From NCBI GenBank assembly GCA_007123065.1, contig SKSI01000046.1, positions 1 through 13,590 on the forward strand: 13,590 bases of DNA. Direction: 5' to 3'. The position numbers were made by a program, and so were the translations under genes. Shown here in pieces: positions 7,704-13,590 of this stretch (its first letter is position 1; the number at the start of each line of letters is the position of its first letter). Under the pieces are notes generated by a model. The model was not told the DNA's origin, made no database searches, and was given only the letters and a program-made list of their open reading frames with translations. This DNA is from Bacteroidales bacterium. GTDB taxonomy: Bacteria; Bacteroidota; Bacteroidia; Bacteroidales; UBA7960.

Positions 7704-8246
7704 TTATTTTTTTCTGTCGAAAAATGGGTTTTTCGATGTTGCACTCAAAGGAATTCCATAAACTATTTTAAATTCCTTTCCAAGAAGCTCCATCTTTTGG
7801 GCAGCCATACCAATAGTATACATAATCCGGTTATCAACGCGCATGTCCATTGCGATACTCACAGCAGAGCCGACGGCGATCCCCAGATCTGTCGTGTTGA
7901 AAACACAGGGAATATCCGGTTCCTTGTCTTTGGAAGCACAGTCAGGAAAACCGCACAATCCGCAATACTTCAGCCCAAGCGAAGCAATCCGCGTACCAAT
8001 CAGAACAACAGCCTGGGCTGAATTCAAAATATTTGCAGCATCCCTTTCAAATATATGACAATCCGCTTTCTCTCCAATATCCCGGGAGGTATTTGCCAAT
8101 TCGTGAATATCGTTTCCGGTGATTATTGACACTCCAAGGTTATTGACGCCACGACCCTTTGGTGCTGTCCGTGCAGCAAGCACCATCTGCTTTGCTACTG
8201 TCAGCAGAGCCTCGTATTGCAACTCATTTTCATTAATTACTGCCAT
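7704..8246 (-). CDS. DUF2148 ferredoxin-domain protein
   Basis: 180 residues, cytoplasmic, no signal peptide. The N-terminal MVLAARTAPKGRGVNNLGVS and the motif KYCGLCGFPDC identify the DUF2148 family, annotated as proteins with a ferredoxin domain and of unknown function. Cys95, Cys98, Cys103 and Cys114 form a C-x2-C-x4-C-x10-C set able to hold an iron-sulfur cluster; Cys63 lies apart. The C-terminal half (GIAVGSAVSIAMDMRVDNRI) is typical of the family. The AARTAPK block recalls nitroreductases, so a flavin or redox role is possible but unproven. The ATG lies 15 bases after the stop of the upstream DnaB-like gene, so the two are almost certainly cotranscribed. No clear terminator was seen after it. 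Confidence 0.88.
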   Translation of the reverse strand: MAVINENELQYEALLTVAKQMVLAARTAPKGRGVNNLGVSIITGNDIHELANTSRDIGEKADCHIFERDAANILNSAQAVVLIGTRIASLGLKYCGLCGFPDCASKDKEPDIPCVFNTTDLGIAVGSAVSIAMDMRVDNRIMYTIGMAAQKMELLGKEFKIVYGIPLSATSKNPFFDRKK

Positions 8247-8261
8247 CTCGATAATCAGGAT

Positions 8262-9158
8262 TTAGGAAAAGTCTGCAAATTTTGAGATGCTCCCGATAAA
8301 ATGAAGGGGCACCATTGTTTCTTCATTCATACTGTCTTTCGTATAAATCTTCAACTCAACGGCACTTTTACCGGCCTGCAGTGGCTGCATTCCGGCATCA
8401 TTGCGGTGCAAAGACATAAGCACATCTGAGCTTTTATTCAGGAATGCCGGCAAAGCATTCAGCGAATGACCGGGATGAGGCATCAGTCCATTTACAGGTC
8501 CTGTGATTTGAGTAAAAAGCAGCACAGGGAGGTTAATATCGCGCGCCATCTCTTGGATTTGTCGGAGGATACCGGAAAGCTGAGCCGGACGATCACCGGA
8601 ATCAACCACGGATGTGGTAAGCAACTCCAGGTAGTCAATAATGATCACATCCACAGCGTGCATCTTTTTCAATTCTTTCGCTTTCACCGAAAGGGCATCG
8701 ACGGATAACGCGGGTGTGTCGTCGATCAGGATTTTTGCTTTGGCAATATTGCTTAAAATGGAAAGCACATGGTCTTTTTCGCTGTCCTTGAAAGCACCGG
8801 ACTGCAGTTTGTCTAACGACATGCCTGTCTCACTTTCAATCAGGCGATTGGTGATCTTGATATTGGATCGCTCGGAAGAAAAGATCGCAACCGAATAATC
8901 ATCTTTAATCGCCATATTGTTGGCAACAGACAATAAAAAAGCGGTTTTTCCCATTCCGGGTTTCACCGCGATCGTATATAATTGTCCGTTTTTAAAACCT
9001 CCCAGCTTCTTATCCAGTGCTTTAAATCCTGATGGGACAGAACCGGGGTTTTTCTTGCTGCCGAATTTTTGTCTGAGGGTCCGGTTTACCAGCTCACGTA
9101 AGCTGGTAAACCCCAAACCCTCCGGCTGCTCTGTGATTTCTAAACTGTTTTTTTCCAT
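8262..9158 (-). CDS. Stand-alone DnaB-type RecA-fold ATPase (helicase C-terminal domain only)
   Basis: 298 residues. It matches the C-terminal motor domain of replicative DnaB helicases. SGFKALDKKLGGFKNGQLY precedes Walker A KPGMGKT (66-72); a catalytic Glu is likely Glu96 (FSSER); Walker B is VIIIDYLELL with Asp175; IQEMARDINLPVLLFTQ (201-217) is the next DnaB motif. It lacks the roughly 150-residue N-terminal DnaB domain and has only a 40-residue leader containing a basic amphipathic helix (LRELVNRTLRQ). The usual DnaB block SDLRESGAIEQDADV is replaced by NALPAFLNKSSDV, so the RESG segment is lost. It is therefore unlikely to be the main replicative helicase; a DNA-repair, KaiC/RadA-like or regulatory ATPase role is possible. 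It heads a two-gene operon with the DUF2148 gene and faces a B12-binding regulator. Confidence 0.85.
   Translation of the reverse strand: MEKNSLEITEQPEGLGFTSLRELVNRTLRQKFGSKKNPGSVPSGFKALDKKLGGFKNGQLYTIAVKPGMGKTAFLLSVANNMAIKDDYSVAIFSSERSNIKITNRLIESETGMSLDKLQSGAFKDSEKDHVLSILSNIAKAKILIDDTPALSVDALSVKAKELKKMHAVDVIIIDYLELLTTSVVDSGDRPAQLSGILRQIQEMARDINLPVLLFTQITGPVNGLMPHPGHSLNALPAFLNKSSDVLMSLHRNDAGMQPLQAGKSAVELKIYTKDSMNEETMVPLHFIGSISKFADFS
9083..9112. repeat. 30-bp near-perfect palindrome inside the 5' coding region of the DnaB-like gene
   Basis: GGTTTACCAGCT (9083-9094) and AGCTGGTAAACC (9101-9112) are perfect 12-base reverse complements around CACGTA. The centre ACGT is itself symmetric, so only one position pair breaks symmetry over 30 bp. 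On the mRNA it starts 46 bases after the A of the ATG and covers codons 16-26. It could act as a strong RNA hairpin or as a dimeric protein site. Confidence 0.9.
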
Positions 9159-9339
9159 AGCAAAAAGGTTTTATGGTAAGAAATAATTATATCATTTCCG
9201 GGTATAGCACAATCAGGTTGTGAATATAAGCATTTTTTTTCAATCGGCCAATTGAACTTTTGTTATTTATATTCGTTGAATGTGTGATTTGGGAGCTTGT
9301 CCCCTGTAATACAGTAATAATTTTTAAATATTCATTAAA
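9159..9339. promoter_or_regulatory. Divergent control region between the DnaB-like gene and the B12-binding regulator
   Basis: 181 bases. On the minus strand TTG is followed after 20 bases by TATATTCA (9221-9228 on the plus strand), a plausible promoter for the DnaB-like gene. A dyad CACAA-TCAGG-TTGTG (9208-9222) lies over the predicted start of that transcript. GAATATAA (9222-9229) and TTATATTC (9267-9274) form an 8-base inverted pair 37 bases apart. For the rightward gene, TATATTCG lies at 9268-9275, but no upstream TTG has proper spacing. The dyad is a candidate operator for the neighbouring regulator; this is inference from position. Confidence 0.45.
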
Positions 9340-10221
9340 ATGATCCGCTATTCCATCAACGATCTGGAGAAACTAACCGGGATCAAAGCGCATACCATAC
9401 GGATGTGGGAAAAGCGGTATAATATCATTTCTCCAGAGCGAACCCAGACCAACATCAGGTATTATAACAATGATGATCTGAAAAAGTTGCTCAACATAAG
9501 TGCCCTGAACAAGCACGGACACAAAATTTCGAAAATTGCCCGGATGAATGAAGAGGCCATCAGAGAAAAAGTGATGGACATAAGCGGATCCAATGGCGAT
9601 CACGATGTGATGATCAGCAACCTCATTTTATCCATGATATCTTTCCGTGAAGACTCCTTTGAGCACATTTTAAACTCTGCCATTCTTAAACTGGGTTTTG
9701 AGCAAACAGTAATCAAAGTATTGTATCCTTTTCTTGAAAAAATTGGTGTTTTGTGGCAAACAGGCTCCATTAACCCTGCACAGGAACATTTTATTGTCAA
9801 CCTGATCAGACAAAAGCTGATCATCGCCATTGACGGACAGAGCAAACCACCGTCTGACAACTCAAAATCTTTTCTTTTGTTTCTTCCGGAACAGGAGTTT
9901 CATGAACTTGGACTATTATTTTACAATTTTCTTTTAAAGAAAAACGGACACAAGGTTGTTTATCTTGGTCAATCTGTCCCATTCCGCGATGTTGAGGAGG
10001 TTGTCAGGGTCAGGAATGTGGACTATCTGTTTACATATTTTGTGGCAGCCCTCAGCAAGCTGGAACTCCCGGAATACATTCAAAAAATGTCTGAATCCTT
10101 CCCGGACAAAAAGATATTTGTTACAGGCCTTCAGGTTCAGGGCGACTATATCAAGCTCCCTAAAAATATCCGGTTTGTAAAAAACACGGAATCATTCAAG
10201 GACTTATTAAATGAATTATAG
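9340..10221 (+). CDS. MerR-family regulator with cobalamin-binding domain, CarH/LitR-like
   Basis: 293-residue DNA-binding protein. A MerR winged helix-turn-helix fills about 4-70 (YSINDLEKLTGIKAHTIRMW, EKRYNIISPERT, NIRYYNNDDLKKL). A four-helix B12-binding cap follows (about 90-165) with W139-x9-E149-H150, the motif that in CarH lies over the adenosyl group. The Rossmann cobalamin domain (about 177-293) has E186-F-H188-E-L-G191, matching ExHxxG, where the His is the lower axial cobalt ligand. At the spacings expected for the later SxL and GG motifs the sequence reads TYF (232-234) and GL (263-264), so the nucleotide pocket is altered. CarH and LitR proteins bind DNA as tetramers with adenosylcobalamin in the dark and let go in light, usually controlling carotenoid or photoprotection genes. 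None is visible here. It is divergent from the DnaB-like gene. Confidence 0.93.
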   Translation: MIRYSINDLEKLTGIKAHTIRMWEKRYNIISPERTQTNIRYYNNDDLKKLLNISALNKHGHKISKIARMNEEAIREKVMDISGSNGDHDVMISNLILSMISFREDSFEHILNSAILKLGFEQTVIKVLYPFLEKIGVLWQTGSINPAQEHFIVNLIRQKLIIAIDGQSKPPSDNSKSFLLFLPEQEFHELGLLFYNFLLKKNGHKVVYLGQSVPFRDVEEVVRVRNVDYLFTYFVAALSKLELPEYIQKMSESFPDKKIFVTGLQVQGDYIKLPKNIRFVKNTESFKDLLNEL

Positions 10222-10267
10222 GTGTTTAACTGTTTTGTTGAATGCTTATAGTTTTACCAGGTACCGA

Positions 10268-10288
10268 TCAGTGGTCACTATTCACTGA
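10268..10288. repeat. Inverted repeat upstream of pepD
   Basis: TCAGTG, a 9-base spacer, CACTGA: perfect 6-base arms, 47 bases after the regulator stop and about 30 bases upstream of the pepD promoter box. It has no T run and could be an operator or a chance dyad. Confidence 0.3.
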
Positions 10289-10318
10289 AATACGCAAAAA
10301 TTGTGCATCGGAATTTTG

Positions 10319-10327
10319 TATCTTCGC
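10319..10327 (+). promoter_or_regulatory. Start-proximal promoter box of pepD
   Basis: TATCTTCGC is one mismatch from TAnnTTTG and has the same TAnnTTCGC shape as the rpmB box. It lies 25 bases before the pepD ATG. The nearest upstream TTG (10301-10303) is only 15 bases away, shorter than usual, so the upstream element is uncertain. Confidence 0.4.
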
Positions 10328-10351
10328 ATCTGAATATAAAATGATAAATAT

Positions 10352-11812
10352 ATGACAAAAGTACTTGAACATCTTAAACCTGAGAGGCTGTGGCAACTGT
10401 TTGAAGAAATCTGTCAGGTACCCCGCCCTTCAAAAAAAGAAGAAAAAATACTCGCATACCTTATAGACTTTGCTAAACGGCACAAGCTTGATTACAAACA
10501 AGATAAGGTAGGTAATCTCATAATAACGAAAGAAGCATCCAAAGGTTACGAAGATCGTGCATCCATCGTTTTACAAAGCCATGTGGATATGGTTTGTGAA
10601 AAAAATGATGGTATTGAACATGATTTTAATACAGATCCTATCAAACCGGAAATCGTGGATGGTTGGGTAAAGGCAAAAGGAACCACGCTGGGTGCCGACA
10701 ATGGCATTGGTGTGGCAGCCCAACTAGCCATTCTGGAAGCAAACGACATCGGGCACGGTCCGATAGAGTGCCTTTTTACCGTTGATGAAGAAACTGGCCT
10801 GACCGGTGCCTTTAACCTGGAAAAAGGTTTTGTAGAAAGCCGTATCTTGCTGAATCTCGACTCGGAAGACGACGGTGAGCTTTTTATTGGATGTGCAGGA
10901 GGTATCGATACGATGATCACCCTGCCCTATGAAAAAGTGCAGGCCGAAGCAGACCATCTGCCCTTTAAGGTTTCCGTGACGGGATTGAAAGGCGGGCACT
11001 CTGGTGATGACATAAACAAAGGACGCAGCAATGCCATCAAGATTCTAAACAGAATTTTGTGGAATGCCGAGAAGATGTTTGAACTGAGACTGGCTGAAAT
11101 AAAGGGAGGCAATCTGCACAATGCCATTGCCCGTGAAGCATTTGCCAGCATCAGTTTACCGCGCCGGCACGAACAAGCCTTCAGTGAACTGTTTCAGAAA
11201 CTGACCGTAGAGATTAAAAACGCCGTTAAGGCCAATGAACCCGACCTGAAAATTGATCTTAAGGAAACATTGATGCCCGACACGCTCATCGATTATGCCT
11301 CGCAAACCAAACTACTTAATGCGCTTTATGCTTGTCCGCACGGCGTGATGAATATGTCACCCGAAATACCCGGACTGGTTGAAACTTCCACAAATCTTGC
11401 CTCAGTAAAAATGACGGAAGATAAGGTCATTGTTATAACCAGTCAGCGCAGCTCCCTTGAAACCGGAAAAAGAGATATTGCAGATATGGTCGCAAGCACC
11501 TTCAACCTGGCAGGAGGTAAAATCAAACACGGTGATGGTTATCCCGGCTGGGAACCAAATATGGATTCAGAAATACTCGCAATTTCACAGAAAGCCTACA
11601 AAAATCTTTTTGGAGATAACCCAAAGGTGCTGGTGATCCACGCCGGACTGGAATGTGGCATCATCGGCGAAAAGTATCCTGGGATGGATATGATCTCTTA
11701 TGGCCCGACAATGCGTGACGCACACTCACCTGACGAAAGGATTGAAATATCTACCGTTGAAAAATTCTGGGACCTTACGCTGGAGGTACTTCAAAATGCA
11801 CCGAAAAGATAG
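10352..11812 (+). CDS. pepD: Aminoacyl-histidine dipeptidase (M20 metallopeptidase)
   Basis: Cytoplasmic zinc dipeptidase that cleaves Xaa-His dipeptides such as carnosine and many other dipeptides. The 486-residue length fits PepD. The metal site can be read in full: His77 (QSHVDM), Asp116 (GADNGIG), Glu147 (DEETGL), Asp170 (LNLDSEDDGE) and His458 (RDAHSPDE). Asp79 and Glu146 are the expected catalytic pair. Each lies three residues before the position I recall from Vibrio PepD (80, 119, 150, 173, 461), which supports a complete, active enzyme. The lid or dimerisation domain is inserted in the middle, with GLKGGHSGDDINKGRSNAIK before it. The start is the ATG after the leader AATATAAAATGATAAATAT. 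No N-terminal export signal is present. It is probably transcribed alone; the spacer after it is full of repeats. Confidence 0.97.
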   Translation: MTKVLEHLKPERLWQLFEEICQVPRPSKKEEKILAYLIDFAKRHKLDYKQDKVGNLIITKEASKGYEDRASIVLQSHVDMVCEKNDGIEHDFNTDPIKPEIVDGWVKAKGTTLGADNGIGVAAQLAILEANDIGHGPIECLFTVDEETGLTGAFNLEKGFVESRILLNLDSEDDGELFIGCAGGIDTMITLPYEKVQAEADHLPFKVSVTGLKGGHSGDDINKGRSNAIKILNRILWNAEKMFELRLAEIKGGNLHNAIAREAFASISLPRRHEQAFSELFQKLTVEIKNAVKANEPDLKIDLKETLMPDTLIDYASQTKLLNALYACPHGVMNMSPEIPGLVETSTNLASVKMTEDKVIVITSQRSSLETGKRDIADMVASTFNLAGGKIKHGDGYPGWEPNMDSEILAISQKAYKNLFGDNPKVLVIHAGLECGIIGEKYPGMDMISYGPTMRDAHSPDERIEISTVEKFWDLTLEVLQNAPKR

Positions 11813-11875
11813 AAGTTTAGGTGTTTAGTTGGAAGGTTTAGAGTTTGGAGTTTATAGTTTATAGTATAGAGTTGA
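11813..11875 (+). repeat. Degenerate 7-base (GAGTTTA-like) repeat array
   Basis: Directly after the pepD stop. Five consecutive heptads can be read at 11841-11875: GAGTTTG, GAGTTTA, TAGTTTA, TAGTATA and GAGTTGA. Looser units (GTGTTTA, GTTGGAA, GGTTTA) extend back to about 11813. The composition is G/T-rich with a clear 7-base period. No coding frame explains it. Confidence 0.7.
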
Positions 11876-11889
11876 GGGGAATAAGGCTG

Positions 11890-11921
11890 GAAGCTCGAAG
11901 CTCGAAGCTCGAAGCTCGAAG
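11890..11921 (+). repeat. Perfect heptamer tandem repeat GAAGCTC x4
   Basis: Four exact copies of GAAGCTC (11890-11917) plus a partial GAAG. As exact short tandem repeats they should be prone to slippage, so copy number may differ between strains. They share the 7-base period of the degenerate array just before them, although the sequence differs. Confidence 0.92.
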
Positions 11922-11934
11922 GAAGAAGAATAAA

Positions 11935-11962
11935 TGGCTATGTGCAAAGCCGCACTTGGCCA
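11935..11962. other. Hairpin in the pepD-lipB spacer
   Basis: TGGCTATGTGC (11935-11945) can pair with GCACTTGGCCA (11952-11962) around the loop AAAGCC: ten pairs, including one G-U, and one T-T mismatch. No T run follows, so it is not a standard terminator. It lies between two repeat families and may be part of a composite repeat element. Confidence 0.5.
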
Positions 11963-12000
11963 ATTTGTGGAAATTTGCGCAATAATTTGTGTAATTTGTG
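11962..12000 (+). repeat. AATTTGTG direct repeats
   Basis: AATTTGTG occurs at 11962-11969, 11984-11991 and 11993-12000, with the variant AATTTGCG at 11972-11979, so starts are 10, 12 and 9 bases apart. I recall similar AATTTGTG strings as common intergenic repeats in Bacteroidota genomes, but could not check this. Confidence 0.7.
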
Positions 12001-12040
12001 GTCAAAAAACACGCAAAAACCGAAAAACATCATAAAAATC

Positions 12041-12083
12041 AACCAACCATCCAATAAACAAATAAACCAATGAACCAATGAAC
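12041..12083 (+). repeat. A/C-rich degenerate repeat running into the lipB start
   Basis: AACCAACC, ATCCAATA, AACAAATA and two copies of AACCAATG followed by AACAAATC make a loose 7-8 base pattern. The composition mirrors, on the opposite strand, the G/T-rich array after pepD (for example GGTTTA at 11835 and TAAACC at 12063), though the elements are not in collinear inverted order. Confidence 0.55.
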
Positions 12084-12779
12084 AAATCCGTCTTTTTTCA
12101 GGATCTTGGCATTATAGACTACAAGGAAGCCTGGGATTACCAGGAAGAATTATTCAAGGGAATCATTGATCAGAAAATGTACAACAGGGTAAACCCCGGC
12201 TCGGAAAAGCAGACCAGCAATTACCTGCTGTTTTGCGAGCACCCGCACGTGTATACCCTGGGGAAAAACGGTTCAGAGAACAATCTGCTGGTCAACATGC
12301 TTGATTTGCAGCAAAAGGAAGCAACCTATTACAAAATCAACAGAGGCGGCGACATCACTTACCACGGTCCGGGTCAAATAGTTGGATATCCCATACTGGA
12401 CCTTGATAACTTTCGCCCCGACATTCATCAATACGTTGCCAACCTCGAAGAAGCGATTATCCGTACCATTGCAGAATATGGTTTAGAGGGTGAACGCCTG
12501 AAAGGCGCCTCCGGAGTCTGGCTTGATGCAGACAACCCCGCAAAGACCAGAAAGATAAGTGCCATAGGCATCAGAAGCAGCCGCTGGGTCACCATGCACG
12601 GCTTTGCCTTTAACGTGAATACGGATTTGAGCTACTTTGATCTGATCAATCCCTGTGGTTTTACCGATAAAAAAGCCACCTCGATGCAGAAAGAGCTGGA
12701 CAAACACATACCCATCAATGAGGTAAAAATCAAACTTAAACAACACCTCCGCGATGTTATTGGTATGGAGTATTTATAA
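12078..12779 (+). CDS. lipB: Octanoyltransferase LipB
   Basis: Moves the octanoyl group from octanoyl-ACP to the lipoyl domains of 2-oxoacid dehydrogenases and GcvH, the first step of lipoate synthesis; LipA then adds sulfur. The 233 residues show the family signature RGGDITYHGPGQIVGYPILD (89-108), the active-site Lys159 in RKISAIGIRSSRWVTMHGFA and the catalytic Cys193 in LINPCGFTDKKATSM. The N-terminal CEHPHVYTLGKNG also fits. The ATG at 12078 is chosen because the earlier ATG at 12070 meets a stop after three codons; that mini-frame ends in ATGA overlap with the lipB start. lipA is not in the window. The upstream spacer is repeat-rich with no clear promoter. Confidence 0.97.
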   Translation: MNKSVFFQDLGIIDYKEAWDYQEELFKGIIDQKMYNRVNPGSEKQTSNYLLFCEHPHVYTLGKNGSENNLLVNMLDLQQKEATYYKINRGGDITYHGPGQIVGYPILDLDNFRPDIHQYVANLEEAIIRTIAEYGLEGERLKGASGVWLDADNPAKTRKISAIGIRSSRWVTMHGFAFNVNTDLSYFDLINPCGFTDKKATSMQKELDKHIPINEVKIKLKQHLRDVIGMEYL

Positions 12780-12812
12780 ACACCGGACCTGCTACTTGCT
12801 TGACTTATCCAC

Positions 12813-12826
12813 CCCGTAAACACGGG
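12813..12826. other. Small hairpin between lipB and the U32 gene
   Basis: CCCGT, loop AAAC, ACGGG: a perfect 5-base stem in the 79-base gap, with no T run behind it. It is too small to call a terminator. Confidence 0.25.
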
Positions 12827-12858
12827 ATCTGACCTGTGTACGGCAATATAAAACAATC

Positions 12859-13590
12859 ATGACCACTGGTTCAAAACCTGTAACAAAATCGCATACTCCT
12901 CTAATACTCTCACCTGCAGGCTCCTATGAGTCATTGCAGGCTGCGATACAGGGTGGTGCTGACGCCGTTTATTTTGGTGTGGGCAAGCTGAATATGCGCA
13001 GCCGTTCATCCAAAAAGTTTTCCTTTGAAGACCTTCATGAGATAGCCGGAATATGTAAAATGCACGGTATTCAGTCTTATCTTACTTTGAATACCATTAT
13101 TTATGATGAAGAGTTGGATGAGATGCAACAAACAGTTGATGAAGCCAGGAAAGCTGGAATTTCAGCCATCATCGCATCAGATATTTCCGTTTTGGAATAC
13201 GCGAAGAAACAAGGGCTGCGCGTGCATATTTCCACCCAATGCAACATTACCAACCTTTCTGCCATCCGTTTTTACGCGCATTATGCCGACGTCATGGTAC
13301 TGGCACGTGAGCTGAGCCTCAGGCAGGTTCATGAAATTGTACGTGGAATAGAAAGGGAGCAGATCAAAGGTCCCTCCGGGGAGCTCGTTAAAATTGAAAT
13401 TTTCGTGCACGGTGCTTTGTGTATGGCGGTGAGCGGCAAATGCTATCTGAGTCTTGACAACATGAACCACTCAGCCAATCGTGGTGCCTGTTTGCAGCTT
13501 TGCCGCAGGTCATACCTTGTTACTGACAAAGAAGAGGGCTATGAGCTTGAAGTGGACCACGAGTACATTATGTCGCCCAAAGACTTATGC
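12859..13590 (+). CDS. Peptidase U32 family protein (probable RNA-modifying Fe-S enzyme), 3' end cut by the window edge
   Basis: The frame from the ATG at 12859 stays open for 244 codons to the window end. An N-terminal barrel starts at LILSPAGSYESLQAAIQGGA, with DAVYFGVGKLNMR. The family signature E-x-F-x2-G-A-L-C-x4-G-x-C-x-L-S is complete (EIFVHGALCMAVSGKCYLS), followed by NRGACLQLCRR. The four cysteines of these two blocks are the set thought to hold an iron-sulfur cluster in U32 proteins. Despite the old peptidase name, studied relatives such as TrhP (YegQ) and RlhA hydroxylate tRNA U34 and a 23S rRNA cytidine using prephenate-derived chemistry. Which RNA this one acts on cannot be told without the missing C-terminal part. 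It lies 79 bases after lipB and could be cotranscribed with it. Confidence 0.93.
   Translation, partial: MTTGSKPVTKSHTPLILSPAGSYESLQAAIQGGADAVYFGVGKLNMRSRSSKKFSFEDLHEIAGICKMHGIQSYLTLNTIIYDEELDEMQQTVDEARKAGISAIIASDISVLEYAKKQGLRVHISTQCNITNLSAIRFYAHYADVMVLARELSLRQVHEIVRGIEREQIKGPSGELVKIEIFVHGALCMAVSGKCYLSLDNMNHSANRGACLQLCRRSYLVTDKEEGYELEVDHEYIMSPKDLC

Noticed and set aside
7641..8058. Plus-strand frames opposite the DUF2148 gene
   Set aside because: The minus-strand product matches a conserved family with an intact Cys set; the plus-strand frames match nothing.
8262..9158. DnaB-like gene as a sign of a prophage
   Set aside because: No integrase, capsid, terminase or att-like repeats are visible and the neighbours are ordinary chromosomal genes.
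9303..9313. Small dyad CTGT-AAT-ACAG before the regulator start
   Set aside because: Four-base arms in AT-rich DNA are expected by chance.
11890..11921. Short regular repeats as a possible CRISPR array
   Set aside because: The units are 7 bases and directly adjacent, with no spacers and no cas genes.

Overview
The window looks like chromosomal DNA from a member of the Bacteroidota, probably close to the Bacteroidales. Four things point there: outer-membrane proteins with N-terminal carboxypeptidase-like regulatory domains, including a TonB-dependent receptor with that layout; weak A-rich leaders instead of strong Shine-Dalgarno sites; start-proximal boxes of the TAnnTTTG/TAnnTTCG type typical of the phylum's primary sigma factor (TATATTCGC, TATCTTTGC and TATCTTCGC, upstream of rpmB, the receptor and pepD); and protein sequences that read as Bacteroidota versions of their families. 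The assignment is by recognition, not by a database search.

Layout. Positions 1-806 (minus) hold the 5' part of a secreted or outer-membrane DUF6588-like gene. A 387-base divergent spacer carries the rpmB promoter. rpmB (L28) stands alone with a strong terminator. Two exported proteins follow on the plus strand: a 217-residue regulatory-domain protein and a TonB-dependent receptor, whose start is best placed at the GTG at 2384. dnaK (5005-6912) converges on tpx, with a terminator between them that can work in both directions. On the minus strand, a stand-alone DnaB-type RecA-fold ATPase (8262-9158) and a DUF2148 ferredoxin-domain protein (7704-8246) are 15 bases apart and look like an operon, with tpx (7025-7537) further downstream. 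Facing them across a 181-base spacer is a MerR-type regulator with a complete cobalamin-binding half (9340-10221). Then come pepD (10352-11812), a repeat-filled spacer, lipB (12078-12779) and the 5' part of a U32 family gene (12859 to the window end).

Most of the genes are housekeeping: ribosome, chaperone, peroxide removal, dipeptide hydrolysis, lipoate attachment and probable RNA modification. The less ordinary part is 7700-10225. There, a CarH/LitR-like regulator with the W-x9-EH and ExHxxG signatures of adenosylcobalamin photoreceptors lies divergent from a DnaB-like ATPase and a Cys-cluster protein, with no carotenoid gene in view. The ATPase gene carries an almost perfect 30-bp palindrome near its 5' end. 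The pepD-lipB spacer is a second point of interest: it packs four different families of short repeats, two with a 7-base period, into 265 bases. I saw no CRISPR array, transposase, tRNA or rRNA gene.
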